Source of the DNA: Endotrypanum monterogeii
Taxonomy: Eukaryota > Euglenozoa > Kinetoplastea > Trypanosomatida > Trypanosomatidae
Direction of reading: 5' to 3'
DNA length: 41,464 nt
Assembly (NCBI GenBank): GCA_000333855.2
Contig: CM007330.1
Location: 16,598-58,061 of the forward strand
The translations under genes and the position numbers were made by a program. Of the stretch, positions 35,550 through 41,464 are shown in pieces (position 1 is the stretch's first letter; every line of letters begins with the position of its first letter). The notes under the pieces were generated by a model. The model was not told where the DNA came from. It searched no databases and was given only the letters and a program-made list of their open reading frames with translations.

Positions 35550-37873
35550 GCAGCGGCGCCCCACGATGCCGCCTCGCGCTTCAGCATGTCACTCATGTCC
35601 TGTCGCTCTTCCTTCACCATCTGGCGTAGCTTCTCCGCATGTTGCTCGGACTGGTGATACAGTTGCAGCACGCCAGACAGGCCCTCCAGCGTCGTGCGCA
35701 CCATGGTCACCGCGGAGGTATAGTAGCGTTGCAGTTCCTGTAGCTCAGTCGCGAGACTCGTCGTGCGGTGCGTTAGTGCGGTGTTGGCTGCCTCTAAAGA
35801 ACTACGCGCCTTGTCCCCAGTGATTACCGCTGCCTCGCTCTCAGCGCGAACGCTGTCCAGCTCAGCCTGTAGATGTCGGTTCTCACTGCGCGCCTCTAGC
35901 AAGTCACGGTGGGACGCGAGCAGCCTCTCTTGACTCTGAAGAAACTTCTGCTGCAAAGACAAGAAGGAGTTTCGATGTGGTGTCATTGTGCAATCGTGGC
36001 CTCCGTCGTCACTGACATTGGCATGCTTGTTGGAGCCACGTTTCACACCAACCCTGACGGCGCGTGCTGCGGCATCTTCATTCTGAAGAAAAACATCGTT
36101 GGCACTTTGCCGAATGTACTCTAGGAACTGCGGCAGCGAGCAGGCAGCTGCACCCACCTCGCCCGACCCACCAGCCTGAGCCGCACTGCTGCCCGTCTGG
36201 GTAGCATTGGCCGTAGCAAGCTTGCCCTTGGAGTCGCGCACAAGCAGGAGCGCCTCCTGCTCCAATAGTGCCCGCACACGATCCTCATGAAGCTCGAGAA
36301 AGCGTTGAAGCTGGTCCTTCTGCCGCTGGAGCTGAGCCACCTCACTCTTCAGTTTCTGCGCACGGCGCAGTGCCTCCTCAATCGCCTGTGGGTCGGCCAC
36401 GACGGTGGCGCTCGCAGCTGCCACACGGGTGGCAGCCTCCCGGATAGCTCTGCAGCAGTCCCTCAGCTCCGACTCCGAGAGATGCGAGCCAGTAACCTTG
36501 GCGACGCTCATCAGCAACCGATCCCGCTCCGCCTCGACACCAGCGCATTGTGCACGCAGCTTCTTCTCCTCCTCACGCCGGCGATCGACCTCTGCGGCAA
36601 GAGTAGCAAGGTGGCTAAGAAGGGTCGCCTTGCGCTGCTCGAGCTGGGCAACACGGCCCTGGGAAACACGCAGGTTGGCTTCTACCGTGTGTAACGATTG
36701 CACCTTCCGCTCCAGCTCCCGAATCTGGTCCCGGCCCTCGTACCAGAACCTCGTCAGTTCGCCACGGATGGATGATGGGTTGCTGCTCGCATCCTCCTCG
36801 GCACGCTGGCGCTTGTGAGCTAAGGTCACCTGCTCCTCGCTGTGCTGCTGCGTCAGTTGCCGAATCTCGTCCTGCGCGGTTGCCAGCTGTGTCTCCATGT
36901 CCATCCGCTCCGATGCGAAGGCGGCCTCGCGTGCCGCTGCCGCACGCACCTCACCCTCAAGATGGACAATCCGTTCCCTCAGCATATCTGCTTCCTCCTT
37001 GCGGTAGATCTCCTCGATTTCACGCTCGACGGCATGTCGGCGCTCCATCTCCCCGAGAAGCACACGCTGGGCAGCCTGCACCGTTTGGCTTGAACGAACA
37101 TTTTCCTTGAGGGCCTCCATTGCGCGGATCAGCTCCGGCACCTGCCGGGCAGCGAGGAGGCCATCCTCCACGGTGGACCGAAACGTGCCAACAGTGGCAT
37201 CGGTGGACTCTTGCTTTTCACGCAACTGCTGCCGAAGGAGTGCCTCAGTCTCCCTCAGCTGCTTCAGCTCCGCCACCAACGGCGGGGCAAGTGTGTTCGA
37301 CATGGACACCTCCAGCTCCGCCACCCGTGCCATAAGCTGCTTCTTATCGTTCTCCAAAGACTCCAGGCGCGCATGAAGAGGAGCCACCGTGTTGCTCTGC
37401 AGCTGAAAGAGAGCGGCCTCCGCCTGCTGCTTCTCCTCCTGCATACGGTGCAGGACTTCGGACACGGCAGCGTTCATTAAAGATGACCGGGCAACCCGGC
37501 CGCCGTCGTCCGGCGCATCACCCTCCCCCTCTTCATTTTGCTGCTGATCTGTGAGCGCCCTCTGGCTCGTCTGCTCGTGAGTCGCGACGCAATCAAAGAA
37601 CCGGTGAAGCTGCTCTCGCAGGACCTCTTGTGCTATGCGTTGGTCGTCCGATAGCTGGAGGCGTGCCTTCAGAGCTGCGTTCTCGCGCAGCAGCTCCTCC
37701 ATCGCGGCAGGGTACTGTGCAGGGCTCGACGACGCCTGTGGAGCAGTGGCTGGGCTCGCGGCTCCCTCTTGTAGCGTATGAACCACCTGAGACGTGTACG
37801 GAGCAGCTGATGCTGGACCAGAGCTTGTCAGTGTCGCTGGTTCATCAGGAGCGTTGGTTGCTCGGTAGGACAT
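35540..37873 (-). CDS. Large coiled-coil protein, possibly cytoskeletal
   Basis: The 777-residue protein is not recognised. The start is the ATG at 37873; the frame is open upstream only to a TTG at 37915. The first ~50 residues are Ser/Pro/Ala-rich and probably disordered. From there almost to the C-terminus the sequence is dominated by Glu, Gln, Arg, Leu and Ala with heptad periodicity, so a long, nearly continuous coiled coil is predicted, with short breaks near residues 115-130, 345-350 and 575-625. There is no signal peptide, membrane segment or motor or kinase motif. Long coiled coils of this kind in trypanosomatids are often flagellar, basal-body or flagellum-attachment-zone components, but this is only analogy. 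The stop at 35542-35540 follows a G5 run (plus-strand C5 at 35545-35549) and lies 10 bp before the next ATG, in another frame. The true product may continue. Confidence 0.85.
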   Translation of the reverse strand: MSYRATNAPDEPATLTSSGPASAAPYTSQVVHTLQEGAASPATAPQASSSPAQYPAAMEELLRENAALKARLQLSDDQRIAQEVLREQLHRFFDCVATHEQTSQRALTDQQQNEEGEGDAPDDGGRVARSSLMNAAVSEVLHRMQEEKQQAEAALFQLQSNTVAPLHARLESLENDKKQLMARVAELEVSMSNTLAPPLVAELKQLRETEALLRQQLREKQESTDATVGTFRSTVEDGLLAARQVPELIRAMEALKENVRSSQTVQAAQRVLLGEMERRHAVEREIEEIYRKEEADMLRERIVHLEGEVRAAAAREAAFASERMDMETQLATAQDEIRQLTQQHSEEQVTLAHKRQRAEEDASSNPSSIRGELTRFWYEGRDQIRELERKVQSLHTVEANLRVSQGRVAQLEQRKATLLSHLATLAAEVDRRREEEKKLRAQCAGVEAERDRLLMSVAKVTGSHLSESELRDCCRAIREAATRVAAASATVVADPQAIEEALRRAQKLKSEVAQLQRQKDQLQRFLELHEDRVRALLEQEALLLVRDSKGKLATANATQTGSSAAQAGGSGEVGAAACSLPQFLEYIRQSANDVFLQNEDAAARAVRVGVKRGSNKHANVSDDGGHDCTMTPHRNSFLSLQQKFLQSQERLLASHRDLLEARSENRHLQAELDSVRAESEAAVITGDKARSSLEAANTALTHRTTSLATELQELQRYYTSAVTMVRTTLEGLSGVLQLYHQSEQHAEKLRQMVKEERQDMSDMLKREAASWGAAAGD

Positions 37874-38029
37874 GTTACACTGCTTGTGATCCTTTCGTTC
37901 AGGCTCAACGTGCAAAGCAGCGCCGGTAGCAGCGCCAGTAAGCTAAGACTACACAGAGTGCACAAGCACTCACCTCAAGAAGATGTCGACGGCAATCCGT
38001 TTGAGAGACTTATCCCGGAGACTCGCTGC

Positions 38030-38054
38030 CTGACGTCCGCAAAAAAAAAAAAAA
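38030..38054 (-). promoter_or_regulatory. Candidate spliced-leader acceptor for the coiled-coil gene
   Basis: A minus-strand run of 14 T at 38054-38041 is followed about 10 nt later by AG at 38031-38030. This would give a 5' UTR of about 156 nt before the ATG at 37873. It is the clearest acceptor-like arrangement on the minus strand in this window. Confidence 0.42.
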
Positions 38055-38704
38055 GCCTGTGTGATTAGCAGGAAGCAATACGTACAAAGCCTTCGTGTGA
38101 GGTGAGTTGCTTCCCAACTACCGTGATGACCCCGAGCAGTACACGGAATCACACATCGATGGGAATGAAATAAGGGAATGTAGGCAGAGGGGAAAACAGT
38201 GAAGCGCACAAGACACCAGTTGACATATGTGATACTGTACAGACAGGAAGGGGAAAAAGCGGCCCTCACACCAGGTAAGGGTACGACTACAAAATGTGAC
38301 GTACTTGTGATGCCTCGGAGCTGTCTCTGCAAATGAGCAGCACGTATGCTGTGTTAAATACAGGCTGGAGGCCGTACGCATCGCCGAGAAGATGAGGTAC
38401 AGACGTCGCTGGACTACTTTCAGGTGTGTGTTCATCTGTGTGGAATTTCTGCAATCATCTCTGAAGCTTTGGAAGCATTCTTCAGGACCGCGCACCTGCT
38501 TCACCGTCACTCCGTCCTTCACCACCTGGCGCATTTGCCGAGGACTAACACCACTTTTCTTTTCCGACACAGCAGCAGAGAGCCCCTCTCTAGAAAAAAA
38601 AAAAGGAAGGACTCTCAGAGGTCCGGAACGTCCTCGAAGCGAGTCGGAGCAGGCGCCCATCCTGATCGCTGGTTCATCAAAGCGGGGGGGGTCCGAGGAA
38701 AGAA

Positions 38705-38741
38705 GGGGAGGGAGGGAGGGAGGGAGGGAGGGAGGGAGGGA
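38705..38741 (+). repeat. (GGGA)n tetranucleotide repeat with G-quadruplex potential
   Basis: About nine consecutive GGGA units on the plus strand give more than four G3 tracts separated by one A, an ideal intramolecular G-quadruplex pattern. On the minus strand, which is transcribed, it reads (TCCC)n and forms a pyrimidine tract upstream of the coiled-coil gene. Confidence 0.93.
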
Positions 38742-39192
38742 CACCGGCAATGAAGATATGCATTAAAACCCACCTATAGAAACAAAAGTGAAGAGATTCA
38801 TGGGATAGGGGGGAAGGGAGGCGAGAAGGGACACAAATGCGCTGCGCACTTCAATGCGCAGGTTTTAGAATAGTGCCAAGCGAATACGTGTATAGATGTA
38901 TATATTAATATAAAACAAGATCACGAAATACCTACATGGTGATGTGTGCATCTGGGAGAAAAAAAAAAAGAACAAGAGAAGAGTGGATCGGTGAGAAAAA
39001 ATAAAGAAAAGACATGGACCATCACATTCAAAACAAAAGCGTCAGTGCGCCGCAACGCTGGCGACCGCCGCCCACCGGGCGAGGAAGTGAAGAGGTGAGG
39101 CCTCGAGACGAGGAAATCTTTCACATGGCGCCTATTACCCCCTCTCACGTGCCCTTGCACATGAGCTCCTCCCTCACCCCCGCTACCCGGTG

Positions 39193-41464
39193 TCAGTCAA
39201 TGCTGTCTAGACGGTGTGCACGACCTGCATGGTGGGCCGCCCTTGCTGCGCCTGCGTTTCCATGTAGCTCATCGACGTCTGAGATCACCTCAACACGGGA
39301 AGACTGACGCACAGGAGGGTTGGGAGAAAACGCGTCGGCCCCGCCACACGACGGCGGCGGCGGCGGCGCGCCCCCACGAGAGCGATATGGAGGAGGGCGA
39401 GCGGCCTTGCAGGGGGAACCCCCCGTAGACTGAGGGAAGGAAGCCGTCCCGGAAGAAGACGGGAAGTGTTCCCACCGCCGCTGCGACGATGCAGGATGTG
39501 GCTCAGCTCCGGCGGTGGGAACACGACTGAAGCCCCCTTCCGGCCCAGGATGACCCCCGCACGGATGCGCGCGGTTGCCGCCCGCGGCAGGATACCTCGC
39601 CTCGTTGCCAAACGGCGCGTGGGGTGCGGCAGTGAAGCCGGACGAGTGTTGAAATGACGGGGGGGATGCGGTGCAGTAAGAGGGTGCGTCGGACCGTGGA
39701 AATGCCGTCGGCGTCGCGCCTGACGCTGCGTTCTGTCGAAACCCTTGGTGGGCATCGCCATGAAAATGTGTCCGCGGGTAAAACGCAGCCCTCCTCTGCC
39801 CCCTGCGCTGCGCTTCTTGCTGAGGTGTGGAGATGGGCTCCCCCGAGTCCCACGGTGCCGCAGCAGCGGGTCGGCCGGCTGTTGCCATGGGAATGAAACT
39901 TCTCGCGGTGCCCGACTGGTGTAGCCCTCCCCCTGTCTGGCCTTCCGCCCATGCCTCCCTGACCCAACCCCAGCAGCGCCTCAGAGACGCAGTAACCGCA
40001 CAGAGGGGCTCACCCCTCCACGGGCCCAGTCCTAAAAGCCTGCAGAGCACATCCCGAAGCAGCGCCACCGTCCACAGAAGACAGGTCATCGCAATACAGA
40101 AAATGGTCAGGCGGCGTTCTCTATGCCGGCGGTGCCCTTTGTCGTCTATCGCACCCGAGTCCTTGATGACGGCGGCCGGTCCGGGCCCAACTGTCTCCGA
40201 CTGGTTCGTCTGCTTGGCCACCTGCCGCTCGTGCTCACTATACGTCTTCTCCATGCTTCGGAGAAACTGCGGCAGCTTCACCTTCGTGAGGATGGTGCGC
40301 AGCTCTTCGGGGCTGTAAAGGCGCGGCGGCACCGGTTCGGCGAGCGGTTTGAACACAAGGGGGCCATCCAGCAGCGGAACAGGATATGTGCAGGCCTCGA
40401 TGGCAATATCCAACTTCGAGCGACGCCCGCGATACTTGATGGCGCAGTCCTCGTCCGTCAGAGGCTGGCAATCATTCGTCACGGTCGAGAAGCGGTAGTC
40501 CCCCTCGCACAGCACTCGACTAGTCGTCTTCCCCGATGTGGAAGCGGCGTAGGGGGAGGGAAGACGCTCTGGTGGATCTCGGGCGAGGGTCATATCGACC
40601 GTATCCTGTGACGATGACCGAATCTTTTCCACATACACGAGCGATGGCGCGAGGAGGGATCGGAATGGACTTGTAATCGGTGTGGAGGCCGAGTACACAT
40701 CAACGGTCACAGCACTCCTGTCGGGCGAGGTAGCGAGACCGAGCGCGGCCGCGGAGACATTGACGCGCATCACCTGCGGGTAATAACCTCTGTCGCCAGC
40801 CGCCAGAGAGGCGGACTTGACGCACCGCCCCCTCGAACAGACTCTCATCGTCCACCTGGCCCCCTTGTAGCTCGAGAACGACACGTACTCCAACTCGAAG
40901 AGGATGGTGTCTTCGTCTGCCGAGTCGACGTACTGCCCGGAGACCCGGGTTGGACGGCCAATCGGGAATAGCGGTTCGACAGTGTCTCTGAGGGGGGCGC
41001 TGAACCCCGCGTAGGAGAGCGACCATCCCGTCGACCGCGGCACATCGCACTGAAAGCTCATGTCCTCAATGGAGGAGGGGGAGGACATCGCGACATCGTC
41101 GATCCACCTGCAGCCGCTGAAAAATGATGGCCACAATACAGCGGCGCTTTTCTCGAAAGAGCTAAACTGGTTCGTGTTGTTGCCATCTAAAGAGGTGTAA
41201 AAGCCCAGAGGGTAGTCGACGCAGGTGCCCCTGTCACGGCGGTGGTTGGCGGGTGTGTACCCAATGCACCGACTTCCGGGGCAAAACGAAGTACTTATGA
41301 CAGAGATGGGAGGAGAATCGAGTTGTGGATTCATCAAGTTGCCTCCCTGCCGGCACAGTGAGACACCATCCGATGGCAAGATGAAAGAAGGCTTAGTCGC
41401 AATGCCCTGCATAGCAACACTTGAGTTTCCGGTGCAATCGACGACCTCCTTGCTCGATTGGTTG
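39193..41464 (-). CDS. Type I membrane protein with Cys-rich ectodomain and long Pro/Gly-rich tail (5' end outside window)
   Basis: I do not recognise this protein. The first in-frame ATG inside the window is at 41412 and would give 739 residues. The frame is open to the window edge without a stop, the upstream codons read like ordinary coding sequence including another cysteine, and no signal peptide follows the internal ATG. I therefore infer that the true start lies beyond 41464. Counted from 41412, residues 1-428 are an ectodomain with about 12 scattered cysteines and a few Asn-x-Ser/Thr sites. A basic stretch precedes one transmembrane helix at about 430-452, and a cytoplasmic tail of about 285 residues follows. 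The tail is rich in Pro, Gly, Ala, Ser and His, with a Pro-Pro-Pro-Tyr motif and a polyproline run. The layout resembles a surface receptor or fusion protein, but I found no diagnostic motif. Confidence 0.82.
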   Translation of the reverse strand, partial: NQSSKEVVDCTGNSSVAMQGIATKPSFILPSDGVSLCRQGGNLMNPQLDSPPISVISTSFCPGSRCIGYTPANHRRDRGTCVDYPLGFYTSLDGNNTNQFSSFEKSAAVLWPSFFSGCRWIDDVAMSSPSSIEDMSFQCDVPRSTGWSLSYAGFSAPLRDTVEPLFPIGRPTRVSGQYVDSADEDTILFELEYVSFSSYKGARWTMRVCSRGRCVKSASLAAGDRGYYPQVMRVNVSAAALGLATSPDRSAVTVDVYSASTPITSPFRSLLAPSLVYVEKIRSSSQDTVDMTLARDPPERLPSPYAASTSGKTTSRVLCEGDYRFSTVTNDCQPLTDEDCAIKYRGRRSKLDIAIEACTYPVPLLDGPLVFKPLAEPVPPRLYSPEELRTILTKVKLPQFLRSMEKTYSEHERQVAKQTNQSETVGPGPAAVIKDSGAIDDKGHRRHRERRLTIFCIAMTCLLWTVALLRDVLCRLLGLGPWRGEPLCAVTASLRRCWGWVREAWAEGQTGGGLHQSGTARSFIPMATAGRPAAAAPWDSGEPISTPQQEAQRRGQRRAAFYPRTHFHGDAHQGFRQNAASGATPTAFPRSDAPSYCTASPPSFQHSSGFTAAPHAPFGNEARYPAAGGNRAHPCGGHPGPEGGFSRVPTAGAEPHPASSQRRWEHFPSSSGTASFPQSTGGSPCKAARPPPYRSRGGAPPPPPSCGGADAFSPNPPVRQSSRVEVISDVDELHGNAGAARAAHHAGRAHRLDSID

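Larger units (their letters stand above)
37874..39192. other. Intergenic region upstream of the coiled-coil gene
   Basis: No gene is seen in these 1.3 kb, which should contain the 3' UTR of the membrane-protein gene and the splice signals of the coiled-coil gene. Plus-strand and minus-strand open frames at 38118-38766 overlap one another, run through the GGGA repeat, and have no recognisable features. Several plus-strand A-runs (38041-38054, 38590-38601, 38959-38969) give minus-strand pyrimidine tracts. Confidence 0.7.

Noticed and set aside
37874..37915. Extension of the coiled-coil gene to TTG 37915, and of the Gln-rich gene to GTG 35532
   Set aside because: Non-ATG starts are not expected; the first ATGs are at 37873 and 35529.
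39193..41464. HAP2/GCS1 gamete fusogen or GP63 metalloprotease
   Set aside because: Overall layout is reminiscent of HAP2, but I could not find its conserved cysteine motifs in the visible part; no HExxH zinc-protease motif is present for GP63.

Overview
The window looks like nuclear DNA from a trypanosomatid, most likely a member of the Leishmaniinae (Leishmania or a close relative). The grounds are long intronless genes on one strand, then a switch to the other strand; intergenic DNA full of polypyrimidine tracts and TG/TA microsatellites; and a glycosomal NAD-dependent glycerol-3-phosphate dehydrogenase ending in the peroxisomal signal SKL. From memory, that enzyme is close to the Leishmania mexicana protein but clearly diverged from it, so I do not name a species. 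The giant gene next to it resembles an arrangement I associate with Leishmania chromosome 10; this is recollection, not a search.

Layout. Positions 1-4079 hold no convincing gene: two tandem copies of a ~272-289 bp unit plus the start of a third, then ~3.5 kb of microsatellites and pyrimidine tracts. Positions 4080-24164 (+) are a single 20 kb gene for a 6,694-residue type I membrane protein: signal peptide, about 47 diverged cysteine-containing beta-sandwich-like repeats, a different membrane-proximal region, one transmembrane helix and a 274-residue cytoplasmic tail. Glycosomal glycerol-3-phosphate dehydrogenase follows at 25683-26786 (+) and is the last gene on this strand. Positions 26787-30696 are a gene-poor convergent strand-switch region, where two polycistronic units should meet and terminate; it contains two non-simple stretches that could be degenerate retroposons. 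The minus strand then carries, in transcription order from the right edge, a type I membrane protein whose 5' end probably lies outside the window (39193-41464), a large coiled-coil protein (35540-37873), a Gln/Ala/Ser-rich coiled-coil protein starting only 10 bp after it (34327-35529), and a 902-residue probably mitochondrial protein (30697-33405).

The two most interesting items are the giant repeat receptor or adhesin, and the coiled-coil pair. The coiled-coil pair is spaced too tightly for trans-splicing between them and is related by a +1 frame change next to a G5 run, so it may be one gene carrying a frameshift, an assembly error, or a recoding site. In trypanosomatids genes are transcribed polycistronically and capped by spliced-leader trans-splicing, so no classical promoters, ribosome binding sites or hairpin terminators are called; a few candidate splice acceptors are given instead.
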